Assembly (NCBI GenBank): GCA_900475325.1
Contig: LS483371.1
Span: forward strand, 3,286,001-3,350,000
Direction of reading: 5' to 3'
DNA: 64,000 nucleotides
DNA from: Paucimonas lemoignei
GTDB taxonomy: Bacteria; Pseudomonadota; Gammaproteobacteria; Pseudomonadales; Pseudomonadaceae
Made by a program: the position numbers and the translations under genes. Shown one piece after another: positions 53,635 to 63,342 of the stretch. The number at the start of each line of letters is the position of its first letter. The first letter of the stretch is position 1. The notes beneath the pieces are model-generated. The model had not been told where the DNA came from. It did not search any database and saw only the letters and a program-made list of their open reading frames with translations.

Positions 53635-55059
53635 TCATTTGACACCGGACGAGTCAGCTTTCCTGATGCGCCCCTTGATTATCCCGTAGAGAAACAAGAC
53701 AACCAGAAGTAATGGAGTACCATTGACCCAGGCAGATTCACTGCCCGTTAGCATGCCGTAATTATCGTAGATGAGATAAACAGCAGTGCTCAGCCCAGCC
53801 AACGCGATGAGCGGGCTGAGTAATGTTTTAAAATAACGTTTATCGTTGGCTTTTTTGAAGTGAACGACGACCCCCAATGTGACAAATGTCTGAAGCCCTA
53901 TCAATCCAAGCGTCGACAATGCCACCGTTACGGGAAACAAAAACACAAAAGCGTCATAGCCCAGGGACGAAGAGACTATAATGGTCAGTGCAACGAGCAC
54001 GGTCACCAATAGACTTGCATTGGCTGGAGATTTTTTCGTTTCATGAATATGTGAAAGAACATTCGGCAAGTGCCTGTCTTTGGCCAAGACTTGAACATAC
54101 CGAGTCGCAGCATTATGCAGTGACAACAAACAGCAAAAGTTGCTGGTGCACAGCATGAGGGAAACCACTGTCGCCATCGTGCTACCCAAACGAGTCGTGA
54201 ACAAATTAATGACCAACCCGCCCTTCGCTATCGCTGCCTCGTCCTTGATGGCGTCAAACCCAACCTCACCGATGATCAACCAGATAATGATCAAGTAGGC
54301 GACGCCTACCAACACGACCGCCAGACGAGTGGCATGCGGAATGGTTTTTGCTGGCTTCCTGGCTTCCATCGCATAAAGCGCGGCGGACTCGACACCGAGG
54401 AATGATGCCAGCGCCACCATGAGTCCAACCCCCAGCCCCGGCAACATTATTGCCTCCACCGATATGGCTTGAACCGGAAAAGCGTTAAAACCTTTATCCA
54501 GGAATATGGAAATACCCAGTAGAAAAAGCACAAAGAACTCTGCAAGCACCAAAGGCACCAGGATCTTTGCGGCAAAATCAATATTCGCCCGACCCAGGTA
54601 ACAGATCGCCCCCACGTATAAAACGGTCCATGCTGCCCAGCCGATATCAATACCAAAGCCTTGCATGGTCATATTCGTGTAATACCCGGACGCCACAGCG
54701 ATCGCCGTGGTAATCGCCAGATAAGAGGCTAAGGCAACCCATGCCGCCCCCGCTCCTACGCCCCGCCCAAAGATCACCGTAAGGTACTTGTAAAATGCCC
54801 CGGCCCCAGGGATGGCTCGGATCAGTTCGCCATAGCCTATCGAGAAAAAAATCATCAGAATTCCCGCCAGCAGGAATGCTCCGGCAAGCCCAGCGCCATT
54901 ACCGTGCTCAAAAGCAATGGGCGCCGCTGTGAGAACTGCCCCTAACGGTCCTGCAGCTGCAATCACCAATAACGCGATTTTATAAGCACTTAGATTACCT
55001 TCTAATTGCTGGCCGCCTGCAGGCACTTCTGCAGATAGGGGCTCGGTTAGCTCTGTCAT
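53635..55059 (-). CDS. APC family amino-acid/amine permease
   Basis: 474 residues with twelve predicted spans. The N-terminal signature G-N-L-S-A-Y-K-I-A-L-L-V-I-A-A-A-G-P-L-G-A-V and G-A-F-Y-K-Y-L-T-V-I-F-G-R are usual for APC permeases of amino acids, aromatic amines or GABA-like compounds. It is upstream of, and in the same direction as, the dioxygenase genes (164-base gap). This suggests uptake of an aminated aromatic or amino acid. Confidence 0.9.
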   Translation of the reverse strand: MTELTEPLSAEVPAGGQQLEGNLSAYKIALLVIAAAGPLGAVLTAAPIAFEHGNGAGLAGAFLLAGILMIFFSIGYGELIRAIPGAGAFYKYLTVIFGRGVGAGAAWVALASYLAITTAIAVASGYYTNMTMQGFGIDIGWAAWTVLYVGAICYLGRANIDFAAKILVPLVLAEFFVLFLLGISIFLDKGFNAFPVQAISVEAIMLPGLGVGLMVALASFLGVESAALYAMEARKPAKTIPHATRLAVVLVGVAYLIIIWLIIGEVGFDAIKDEAAIAKGGLVINLFTTRLGSTMATVVSLMLCTSNFCCLLSLHNAATRYVQVLAKDRHLPNVLSHIHETKKSPANASLLVTVLVALTIIVSSSLGYDAFVFLFPVTVALSTLGLIGLQTFVTLGVVVHFKKANDKRYFKTLLSPLIALAGLSTAVYLIYDNYGMLTGSESAWVNGTPLLLVVLFLYGIIKGRIRKADSSGVK

Positions 55060-55646
55060 CCCAATTCTCCACTCTAATTATTTTATGAATAACGGAAATA
55101 AATCGATGCAGCAGCATCCTTGCGGACCAACGCGAGCGTTCCTCAAGCGCAAGCGATACCCGCCCGCTGCCCCTGAAAACCGCAGCCTGGCTATTCTTTA
55201 CATCGGTCTTCACTCGCTGCCAAGTTCATCAAACTCTTATCTTGCCAAAAGGCGGGTATGCAGGAGCTCAAACCAATCACTTGTCTTCGATGGCACGACT
55301 CATGACGTCTATTCAACGAGGCATCGATGTGAAGTGTGTATCACTAGCCTTGGCAATCGGATTGACTCTGGCTCAAGCGTATCCTTCTAATTTTTGGCGC
55401 GATGTAGATTGCGCATCACAGGTAGCCGGATTCATATGAGTGTACGGCCTAACGGCATCCTTGCAGTACTTCGCCCCGAGAACGATGACACCGTAAGCGA
55501 CATTCGTTGTACAAATTGCAACGCTGCAACCTTATGGGTGACATCCCTGATCAGGTCCTTCGTCGCCCGAGAAGGAACTGAGTCACTTTTTAATTGCGCA
55601 GCCTGACCAGCGTTCTTGCTGCGCTCGATGACGAACGCTGATTTAT
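55060..55646. other. intergenic region, no gene seen
   Basis: About 590 bases between the amidase 3' end and the APC permease start. Short frames on both strands have no family resemblance. It probably contains the permease promoter. Confidence 0.45.
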
Positions 55647-56747
55647 TCAAAGGAATGCACCAGCTATGGCACACAGACGTGCATCCTCGCCCTTAGCTCC
55701 GATGAGTTGCAGGCTGGTTTTAATGGAGGAACCCGGATATGGAATTGGCACACTCAATGCCGGGTGCCCGCTCAAGTTGAACGGCCTGAGGAAGCGGGTC
55801 AGATCGATCACCGATTCACCTTTGCATACATCAACCAATAGCGGTGGCAGACGAGGCAAACTCGGAAGGACAAGCGTATCGAAGCGTTCCAGCAAATGGT
55901 CTACCTGTTCGCTGAATGCCGTGCGCACCGATTGTGCAGCTTGTACGGCCACGGCATCGGTGTTGGCCGCACGCAGTAACCTCGCCTCAATATCGGCGCC
56001 CAGTAAAGCCTGGCCGGTGTAATGACCATAAGCAGCCCACGTTTCAGCATTAATGACGGTCAATGCAGCTTCGAATGCCTGATCAAGAAGCGGCAACGTG
56101 ACGACTTCCCAGGCCCAGCCGCGACGACTCATCTCGTCCCGAATGGCTTGCTCAATCGCCGGATCGCAAGAAACATTGACCCACCCTACCCGGAATTGCG
56201 CGAGAGGCTTATGCGGCGAGAAAGTTGAGTCCATTGAAGTCATCGCAGCCACGATCGTCTCGAGATCACGAGCCATGGGTCCTACAACGTCAAGAGAACT
56301 GGAAGCCGGGTACACACCGTGACGACTCAAACGACCGAACGATGGCTTGAGACCGAACACCCCACAGCAGGCGGCTGGCATGCGCACCGAACCTCCTGTA
56401 TCAGTACCCAGTGCCACATCCACATTTCCCTGAGCGACGATAACCGCTGAGCCGCTGGAAGACCCACCAGGTATCCGATCCGGTGCCTGTGGATTAACGG
56501 GAGTTCCAGCCCACTCGTTGATACCGGTCACACCGAAAGCCAGCTCATGCAATACAGTCTTGCCAATGATTTGCCAACCATCGTCGAGAAGCGCCTTCAC
56601 AACAGTTGCATGGTCCTGAGCTGGCGTGACGTGTTCGAAAGCACGACTCCCACACCGTGTTGGCCAACCTGCCACATCCAAAGAATCCTTGATGGCGACA
56701 GTCCGCCCCGGCCCCCCGATGCAACCTTCAATGACCAGCGGGCTCAC
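55647..56747 (-). CDS. amidase signature enzyme
   Basis: 366 residues, short for the family but complete in its core. Catalytic Lys in V-A-I-K-D-S-L-D-V-A-G (about 20), cis-Ser in G-G-S-S-S-G-S-A-V (about 94) and nucleophile Ser in G-T-D-T-G-G-S-V-R (about 118). It would release NH3 from an amide. The N-terminus begins directly before the Lys motif. Overlaps the SnoaL-like gene by ATGA. An aromatic amide, or an auxin-type amide as for IacH/IaaH, is a possible substrate (inference). Confidence 0.9.
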   Translation of the reverse strand: MSPLVIEGCIGGPGRTVAIKDSLDVAGWPTRCGSRAFEHVTPAQDHATVVKALLDDGWQIIGKTVLHELAFGVTGINEWAGTPVNPQAPDRIPGGSSSGSAVIVAQGNVDVALGTDTGGSVRMPAACCGVFGLKPSFGRLSRHGVYPASSSLDVVGPMARDLETIVAAMTSMDSTFSPHKPLAQFRVGWVNVSCDPAIEQAIRDEMSRRGWAWEVVTLPLLDQAFEAALTVINAETWAAYGHYTGQALLGADIEARLLRAANTDAVAVQAAQSVRTAFSEQVDHLLERFDTLVLPSLPRLPPLLVDVCKGESVIDLTRFLRPFNLSGHPALSVPIPYPGSSIKTSLQLIGAKGEDARLCAIAGAFL

Positions 56748-57250
56748 AGTGACGCCGCCTGGACATTCTCAAGACGAAAGGCATCAACGCGCTCAGTTGA
56801 AAACGAGGAGATGCGCCAGGCGTCTACCTCCCAGAGAAATTCCACGCTGAGGGCGGCAACAATTGATCCTGATTGGCCAGATTCGTAGCGACTGAGTTGC
56901 TGCATTACCCATCGGCCTTTGGCTTGAAAACCATCGACAGATATCTGCTCACCGGACAGAAAGTGCATATTTGACAGAAAGTGGGGAGCCGGCGGTAGGT
57001 AACTCATGAGCATCGCCACTATCGCTTTGCGTCCTTCTATACGGCCAAACTTAAGGGCATACCGAGATCCGACCCCCTGCCACACTGCGTCTTGGCAGAA
57101 CAATTGGCCCAGCTCGCTATCACGTGCTTCAGGCCCGGGAACGTCGCATAAAAACATATACCGATTCAGCAAATGGCGAACCGCAGATTCGGCCTCGAGT
57201 ACCCGCAAACGTTTTTCCAGCAGGGAAATGTCAGAAATTGGGGAAATCAT
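56744..57250 (-). CDS. SnoaL-like/NTF2-fold protein
   Basis: From ATG 57250 (MISPISDISLLEKRL, AGGAG upstream), 168 residues. Shape E-A-E-S-A-V-R-H-L-L-N-R-Y-M-F-L-C-D then D-A-V-W-Q-G-V-G, typical of SnoaL_4-type proteins, related by fold to dioxygenase small subunits. Such proteins accompany aromatic and steroid degradation genes as accessory or hydratase/cyclase enzymes. First gene of a two-gene operon with the amidase. Confidence 0.8.
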   Translation of the reverse strand: MISPISDISLLEKRLRVLEAESAVRHLLNRYMFLCDVPGPEARDSELGQLFCQDAVWQGVGSRYALKFGRIEGRKAIVAMLMSYLPPAPHFLSNMHFLSGEQISVDGFQAKGRWVMQQLSRYESGQSGSIVAALSVEFLWEVDAWRISSFSTERVDAFRLENVQAASL

Positions 57251-57732
57251 TAAAGGCTCCTGTTTAATTTGCAAAAAACAAGACAAGGAAATTAGTGACA
57301 TACAAATTGGGCCACAATCACAGGAACCAGGGATCATGTTGCCTTTTAGGCAATGACATTGATCCGTGCTTGACTGGAATAGCCTCTGTAGCCTGCTAGA
57401 GCCAGCGTTGTCATTACCACAACAAGTGTCGCCTCGAATGTCATCGAGTTCAAAAAATCGAACTGTAGGATAAGCGTTGTCTGTTACCTCGTTTAGCCTG
57501 AGCGCCAGAACTCATGCCGAATGCTCCAAGGCTGATTTGGAGCAGTTAAGCGCCAAAAAAGCGCATAACCGTCATGGCTCACCCGATTATTCGAAGGCCC
57601 TGCGATTTGGACCGTTCGATTCAGAATGACAACGGCGTCGAAGGTTAGAGCGCAACCGGTCAGATCACGTCCCCGCTGAGAAGGGTTCGCCTCAGCGGCA
57701 AGAGCAGTATTTCCAAATGAGCATCAACGACT
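57251..57732. other. divergent intergenic region
   Basis: 480 bases between the amidase/SnoaL operon and the plus-strand OCD-RidA-oxidase operon. No gene is seen; it should hold both promoters and perhaps the site of the LysR protein encoded at 61346. Confidence 0.5.
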
Positions 57733-58872
57733 ATGCAAAACCTACCCAATATTGATTTCATTTACCTCTCCGAACCGGACATGATTCAGGCGGGCGTTAC
57801 CAATATGGCAGCCTGCGTTGACACGATGGAAGAAATGTTTTCCCTGATGTACCACGGCGACTACCGCATGGCAGGTCCCAATAACAATTCCCACGGATCG
57901 GTAGTCGTATTTCCCGAAGACTCACCTTTTCCGGGCATGCCTAAGCCCACTCCTGATCGACGCTTCATGGCAATGCCTGCCTACCTGGGTGGTCGATTCC
58001 GGACGGCCGGGATGAAATGGTACGGATCCAATATCGCGAATAGAGAGAAGGGTCTTCCCCGCTCTATCCTTCTATTCGTACTCAACGATGCCGATACCGG
58101 TGCTCCTCTGGCAATCATGTCAGCGAATCTGCTTTCTGCATATCGAACAGGCGCCGTGCCTGGCGTAGGCGCCCGCCACTTGGCGAGAAAGAATTCGAAG
58201 GTAGTTGGCATTCTGGGTCCAGGCGTGATGGCGAAAACCTCGCTGTCGGCATTTGTTGCCGAATGCCCTGGAATTGACACCGTTAAAGTCAAGGGGCGTG
58301 GCCAAAAAAATATCGATGCGTTTACTTCGTGGGTCAGTGAGACTTTCCCTCAGATTGTCAATATTCATGTGGTTGACACCAACGAAGCAGTAGTACGCGA
58401 CTGTGACATCGTCACCTTCTGTAATTCTGGAGCGATTGGTGATGCCTCTGCTTATCCTGTGGTGAAGCGTGAATGGGTTAGCCCGGGTACGTTTCTTTCC
58501 ATGCCCGCCTTGACGAGTATTGATGAAGGCATGGAGTCACCCGATATTCGCAAGGTTCTGGACAATCCTTCTCTGTACCAGGCATGGCATGAAGAAAATC
58601 CCAAGCCAGTGCACAACATTGTGCCAGTGGTGGGCATCCAATTCCTGGATCTGATCGACGAAGGAAAAATGTCACCTGAACAGCTCGAAGATCTGGGCAA
58701 GATTGTTGTAGGTGAAGCACCTGGTCGCAAAAATGACGATGAAATCATCATCATGTCGGTCGGTGGCATGCCTGTAGAAGACGTTGCGTGGGGCACTGTG
58801 GTTTATCGGAACGCTTGCGAAAAAGGCATTGGCGTCAAACTTAATCTCTGGGAAACCCCAACGCTAAGTTAA
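57733..58872 (+). CDS. ornithine cyclodeaminase/mu-crystallin family protein
   Basis: 379 residues. Substrate-side motif G-M-K-W-Y-G-S-N (about 93-100), then A-N-L-L-S-A-Y-R-T-G-A-V-P (typical OCD S-A-x-R-T-G), and Rossmann motif V-G-I-L-G-P-G-V-M-A (about 158-167). The C-terminus is longer than in ornithine cyclodeaminase. Family members deaminate diamino acids, reduce ketimines or make opines; a ketimine reductase or amino-acid dehydrogenase role fits best beside RidA and an imine-forming oxidase. Confidence 0.88.
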   Translation: MQNLPNIDFIYLSEPDMIQAGVTNMAACVDTMEEMFSLMYHGDYRMAGPNNNSHGSVVVFPEDSPFPGMPKPTPDRRFMAMPAYLGGRFRTAGMKWYGSNIANREKGLPRSILLFVLNDADTGAPLAIMSANLLSAYRTGAVPGVGARHLARKNSKVVGILGPGVMAKTSLSAFVAECPGIDTVKVKGRGQKNIDAFTSWVSETFPQIVNIHVVDTNEAVVRDCDIVTFCNSGAIGDASAYPVVKREWVSPGTFLSMPALTSIDEGMESPDIRKVLDNPSLYQAWHEENPKPVHNIVPVVGIQFLDLIDEGKMSPEQLEDLGKIVVGEAPGRKNDDEIIIMSVGGMPVEDVAWGTVVYRNACEKGIGVKLNLWETPTLS

Positions 58873-58926
58873 GCCCACACGGCCCACGCGCCTTCTGAAG
58901 CTTCATTTGAATATCGGACAACCCAC

Positions 58927-59358
58927 ATGAAAGAAGTGATTAAAGTAAAAACCGGATCCAAGTTTGAGGAACTGGGTAGCTACTCGCGCCTGATCGCCGT
59001 CGGCGATCTGATTTTTGTATCCAATACCGCCGGCCGCAATCCCGTAACAAAGGAAATGCCCGAAGACCCGGCTGAACAGACACTTCAGGTGCTCGCCAAT
59101 ATAGAAAATGCCCTGTCGGCGGTTGACGCTTCGCTAGGCGATATCGTTGCCGCGCGCGTGTTCATACCGTTTGCGAAGGATATAGATATCGTGATGGCCA
59201 CCTACGCAGAAAAAATGCGAGGCATTAATCCAACGCTGACGCTGACCAGCCCTCCCCTGGGATCTGAGATATACAAAGTTGAAATTGAAGTCACCGCCTA
59301 TCGCGGGGTTTCAAAAGCCGATATCAAAGAAATCACGATTACTCAAAACATCACGTGA
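58927..59358 (+). CDS. RidA family protein
   Basis: 143 residues. Y-S-R-L-I-A-V-G-D-L-I-F-V-S-N-T-A-G-R-N-P, E-Q-T-L-Q-V-L-A-N-I-E-N-A-L and D-I-V-A-A-R-V-F-I are RidA features; near the end T-L-T-S-P-P-L. The catalytic Arg of true RidA (in the A-R-V position) is present as part of A-A-R-V. Hydrolyses reactive enamines/imines to keto acids. 54 bases after the OCD gene and followed by the oxidase: a coherent deamination unit. Confidence 0.88.
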   Translation: MKEVIKVKTGSKFEELGSYSRLIAVGDLIFVSNTAGRNPVTKEMPEDPAEQTLQVLANIENALSAVDASLGDIVAARVFIPFAKDIDIVMATYAEKMRGINPTLTLTSPPLGSEIYKVEIEVTAYRGVSKADIKEITITQNIT

Positions 59359-59429
59359 TACCTAACAGCCTAAGCACGTAGCGATTCAGTGCACTTTCAA
59401 TAACGAATACAGTATCAAGGATAAGAAAC

Positions 59430-60734
59430 GTGGCCCCCTCTATCACTCCCGTTCAGACTTCTGTCGCTCTTCCTGCCGCCACGACAGTGGTGGTGATCGG
59501 GGGGGGCATTATCGGTCTCACTGCGGCGTTGTCGCTGGCAGAACGTGGCATACCCGTGACAGTCCTTGAAAAGGGCAGAATTGCTGGTGAACAATCCTCG
59601 CGAAATCTGGGATGGATCCGGAAAATGGGGCGGGCCAAACCGGACCTCCCTCTTTCGATCGCTGCAGAAAAACTCTGGGGCACCATGGCGCAACGGCTCA
59701 ATGCCGATGTTGGCTACAGGCAGACCGGTATTTTGTATACCGCCAGTTCAGCCTCGGAAATGGCGTCACATCAAGAATGGTTGAACTCAGTCGCTGATGC
59801 CTCGCTCGACTCACGCCTGGTCACAGCGAGAGAAATCGCTGATCTTTCTCCAGGGTGCACGGTCGATTGGGCAGGCGGAATTTATACAGCCTCTGATGGC
59901 CGAGCAGAGCCTACTCTTGCCAGCAGTGCCATCGCACGGGCGGCCATTGCAAAAGGCGTTATCATCGTGGAGAACTGCGCGGTGCGAACGCTATCCATGT
60001 CGGCAGGCAAGGTAAGCGGGGTTGTAACCGAGAGAGGGGAAGTGCGTTGCGATAACGTAATCCTTTCCGGCGGCATGTGGTCGAGACGCTTCCTGGCCAC
60101 CTTGGGTGTTCCACTCTTGACGTTGCCGGTAGTCGCCTCAGTCCTTCGAACAGCTCCTCTGACGATAGAGGGAATGACTGAGGTCGCAGTAGGAACTCCA
60201 GATATCTCTTTTCGCAAACATCAGGACGGCGGATACATCATTACGAACCGGGGAGCCTTCATGGTGCCGATCGTGCCTGACAGCTTGCTGATCGGGCATC
60301 ATTACTTGTCCACACTGCGTTCCCAATGGAAAAACATGAATCTTTCCCTGGGACGAGAGTTCATCACAGAACTGGCCCTGTCGCGACGCAGTTCTAATCA
60401 GGGCACCTCTGCTTTCGAGCACAGACGGACAGTAGACCCCAATGTCAATCACGGACTGAATCGGGCTGCATTACGCACTCTCACTGAAGCTTGGCCTGCT
60501 TTTAAAAAAGCCACCATAGAGCTCGAATGGGCTGGCATGATCGATGTCACACCGGACGGTCTCCCCGTGATATCGCCCGTGGATAAAGTTCCGGGCTTGA
60601 CGCTTGCTTCCGGATTTTCAGGACACGGTTTTGGCACCTCGCCAGCAGCGGGACAACTGGTAGCTGATCTTGTCACGGGTGACACACCCATCGTTAACCC
60701 GGCGCCGTATCACCTCAAGCGCCAGCATAACTAA
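59430..60734 (+). CDS. FAD-dependent amine/D-amino acid oxidoreductase (DadA-like)
   Basis: 434 residues from a GTG with AAGGATAAG upstream. FAD motif V-V-I-G-G-G-I-I-G-L-T-A-A (about 22-34), then E-K-G-R-I-A-G-E-Q-S-S-R-N-L-G-W and near the end G-F-S-G-H-G-F-G-T-S-P. The DAO family oxidises amines to imines, which RidA next door would hydrolyse. Substrate unknown. Third gene of the OCD-RidA-oxidase operon. Confidence 0.9.
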   Translation: MAPSITPVQTSVALPAATTVVVIGGGIIGLTAALSLAERGIPVTVLEKGRIAGEQSSRNLGWIRKMGRAKPDLPLSIAAEKLWGTMAQRLNADVGYRQTGILYTASSASEMASHQEWLNSVADASLDSRLVTAREIADLSPGCTVDWAGGIYTASDGRAEPTLASSAIARAAIAKGVIIVENCAVRTLSMSAGKVSGVVTERGEVRCDNVILSGGMWSRRFLATLGVPLLTLPVVASVLRTAPLTIEGMTEVAVGTPDISFRKHQDGGYIITNRGAFMVPIVPDSLLIGHHYLSTLRSQWKNMNLSLGREFITELALSRRSSNQGTSAFEHRRTVDPNVNHGLNRAALRTLTEAWPAFKKATIELEWAGMIDVTPDGLPVISPVDKVPGLTLASGFSGHGFGTSPAAGQLVADLVTGDTPIVNPAPYHLKRQHN

Positions 60735-61345
60735 GGCAGTTAGAAAATCAGGAATGGCTCAGTAATCAAGAGCCCTAATAAAGTTTCGGGACTTCAATGT
60801 ATCGGACGCTATTTTCTAAGGGAGATAGCCGCTCAACCGTTATTAAATAATGCTTGGAATGGCTATCTCCGACTGCACATTTTGACAAAATAAACGAAGC
60901 ACACGGGACAGTTTTAGTCGACTTTCCCGCCCTTCTTTTTCTCGCCTGCTTAAGCAAATTGACAGAATCATACGACAGAATTTTAGATATTTCGTACACG
61001 GTATCGTAACGAGTAAATACTTCTTGCGTGTCCTACGCCCTCCAAAGCGACACTCGGTGTCATGTCACTTCATCTCATTGTTAGTGGATCAATGAACCTC
61101 CCACTGTAGTGACATTTTGTGCACAGTCGACATTCCTCCAATTGCTTTTGGAATCGAGTGAAACTCGATTTCTTTGACCGCAAAATTCAGCGCAGGCAGA
61201 GACGCCAGCTTAGATCAAAAAGCTATAAAAACATTGTAGGTCACTGACCAAAAATACTACCCCGCGGTCTTGCATCCCGGCATTCACTAGCATAGATTCG
61301 TCAGCATAATAAAAAACCTGATGATGCGAACCGTGCGAGGCACCC
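60735..61345. other. intergenic region, AT-rich
   Basis: 610 bases, clearly more AT-rich than the rest. No gene recognised; the 74-codon minus frame at 60775-60999 has no resemblance. Contains the promoter of the LysR gene. Confidence 0.5.
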
Positions 61346-62344
61346 ATGATAAATTCCCAAACTGAGCTTCAAGATCAGCGCTTCAAGTATCTGTATTTGA
61401 GCTCCAGACTGGGAACCATGCGCGCTGCGGCCGAAGAGTTGGAGCTCGCCGTCTCCTCCATCAGTCGCCAGATTGCAAAACTGGAGTCCGATCTCGGTAT
61501 TCAGCTCATTCAGGAAGGTACTCACAGGATCTGCCTGACCGCCGCGGGTCAGGCTGCAGTTGATTATTATGTTGAACGTATGGGTCATCACAATCAACTT
61601 TTGAAAAAACTCGGGCAACTCAAAGAAGGATATTTAAATAGAACAAGCATTGCGGTGGGCGAAGGACTACTGAGTACTCAGGCGATAGGTGAGCTTTATC
61701 AATTTTTCAAAGCTAATCGACAATCGCACACTGAGCTTTTGATTGCGCCCTCTCACGAAGTTGAGCGAATGGTCGCTGAAGACGAAGCAGACATAGGATT
61801 GGTGTTTTCTCCTACCAAGACCGCAAACATCAATAGGCTCCATTCTTTCGATCAACCCATGAGAGCCATTATCCACCCCGACCACCCACTGGCGGGCAGA
61901 TCGATACTCAGTCTTCAAGACTTGGCTAACGAAGATATTGTGCTGCCTCCCACTGAGTACCGCATCAGAGGGATTATTGATCAATTGCGAAGTGAAAGCA
62001 GCGCTCATTTCCAGCCTTACATTACTTCAAACTCACTGAAGATAATGTTGGATCTCACCCGCAACGGCATAGCCTCAACAATACTCAGTGACTTTCCTGT
62101 CATTGATGAGTTGTGCAACGGCACATTGAAAGCTATTCCTATCGATTATCACGCGTTGAATGTTACACAAGTACAAATTATTTCGCGCCAATCCAGGAAG
62201 CTGTCGCCTCTCTCGCGTGATTTGGTGCATCACTTGGCAATGGCGATCAACGCACAGATTCGGCGCATTCGTGATTGCAGCAGCAGAAATCCCAATAAGA
62301 TTTTCTTGGTTCGGAAAAACGCAATCGCTACGGCAGTTGATTAG
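61346..62344 (+). CDS. LysR-type transcriptional regulator
   Basis: 332 residues. The HTH is R-F-K-Y-L-Y-L-S-S-R-L-G-T-M-R-A-A-A-E-E-type followed by S-S-I-S-R-Q-I-A-K-L-E; the effector domain contains the H-P-L-A-G-R segment. Base composition is low in GC. By location it should control the OCD-RidA-oxidase and/or amidase operons. Its 3' end overlaps the convergent tetR by 17 bases. Confidence 0.9.
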   Translation: MINSQTELQDQRFKYLYLSSRLGTMRAAAEELELAVSSISRQIAKLESDLGIQLIQEGTHRICLTAAGQAAVDYYVERMGHHNQLLKKLGQLKEGYLNRTSIAVGEGLLSTQAIGELYQFFKANRQSHTELLIAPSHEVERMVAEDEADIGLVFSPTKTANINRLHSFDQPMRAIIHPDHPLAGRSILSLQDLANEDIVLPPTEYRIRGIIDQLRSESSAHFQPYITSNSLKIMLDLTRNGIASTILSDFPVIDELCNGTLKAIPIDYHALNVTQVQIISRQSRKLSPLSRDLVHHLAMAINAQIRRIRDCSSRNPNKIFLVRKNAIATAVD

Positions 62345-62960
62345 CCTCTTTTTTCTGAGCGATATTTTCCATGATCCTCCATATGATTGCTTTAGCGTCT
62401 TGAACTATTCGTTCATAATTTTGTGCAGTCGGCCAATCCACCATGTAAAGCACCATCATGCCATCGATATGTAAGAGCACTTGGGTTGCGACCCGTTTGA
62501 TGGTCTCACGCGACGCCTCAGGGTAAACCCTCGTAAGGATTGCCGAAAATTTTCGCCTGTTGACTCTGTACAGTTTTCGCTGAAAAAGGCGAGCCTCTAC
62601 ATCACGGAGTGCCATCCCCCAGAGCTCGACGAAGATAGCTGTAACATCCAGTCGCATCAGATCGCTAAATAAATAATCCAATACAGCAGACATCTGTTGT
62701 TCGGGACTGTTATAGGACTCCATCATGATGAATTTATAATTTCTCAGATAGTCATTTACCGTATACCTGACCATCTCCAAAAAAAGTTGATCTTTGGTCG
62801 GAAAAAAATACTGAAGATGACTTAGCGACATATCGACCTTTTTAGCCACACTTCTCATACTGAATCCAGCATTTCCTGAATCGAGAAATACCATCCTTGC
62901 CTCGACTAAAATAGCCGTACGCCTCTCTTCAGTTTTTTGATTGTTTTTAGCAATCCTCAT
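62328..62960 (-). CDS. TetR family transcriptional regulator
   Basis: 210 residues. N-terminal HTH: I-L-V-E-A-R-M-V-F-L-D-S-G-N-A-G-F-S-M-R-S-V-A-K-K-V-D then L-S-H-L-Q-Y-F-F-P-T-K-D-Q-L, a textbook TetR DNA-binding domain; the rest is helical. Divergent from the aldehyde dehydrogenase gene with a dyad in between, so it probably represses that gene. Confidence 0.92.
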   Translation of the reverse strand: MRIAKNNQKTEERRTAILVEARMVFLDSGNAGFSMRSVAKKVDMSLSHLQYFFPTKDQLFLEMVRYTVNDYLRNYKFIMMESYNSPEQQMSAVLDYLFSDLMRLDVTAIFVELWGMALRDVEARLFQRKLYRVNRRKFSAILTRVYPEASRETIKRVATQVLLHIDGMMVLYMVDWPTAQNYERIVQDAKAIIWRIMENIAQKKEANQLP

Positions 62961-63342
62961 TAAGAATTTCCCTTTTACCTAAAAAATCCAGAGATTATAC
63001 AACACTCTTAATTCGCCTCAAAGCCCACAGATGGTTGTATTCCATGCAGTTCAGATAGATCTGGCCGAATGGATGCACTACCTTTTATCCGATATCATCA
63101 TCGTCTCAGCTTAGTGCAGTCGTGGTCCACGACCTGTGGCATGCTCAGCAAAAACCAATCCGCCCCACACGCAAGTGAGGCATTGGACACCCGACCTGGA
63201 TGATTCGCCTCTGTTGCAGCAAGGGCAACAATAGGTACCTCTGCTGTCATTGTTCAAATCTTGACGGTGCGGGATATTAATTTCCATTATATTCCGCTAG
63301 CACTATAGCGGCCCCTGAAACAATAACAATGGGCATTCGATC
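62961..63342. other. divergent intergenic region tetR/aldehyde dehydrogenase
   Basis: 380 bases with no gene. The AT-rich right end contains the promoter and operator listed separately. Confidence 0.5.
63261..63311 (+). promoter_or_regulatory. candidate promoter and TetR operator
   Basis: TTGACG (63261-63266), 18 bases, CATTAT (63285-63290), then the dyad CCGCTA-N6-TAGCGG (63294-63311) right after the -10 box and 32 bases before the ATG. Confidence 0.5.

Noticed and set aside
60775..60999. 74-codon minus frame in the AT-rich gap
   Set aside because: No Shine-Dalgarno and no recognisable motif; long AT-rich gaps give such frames by chance.
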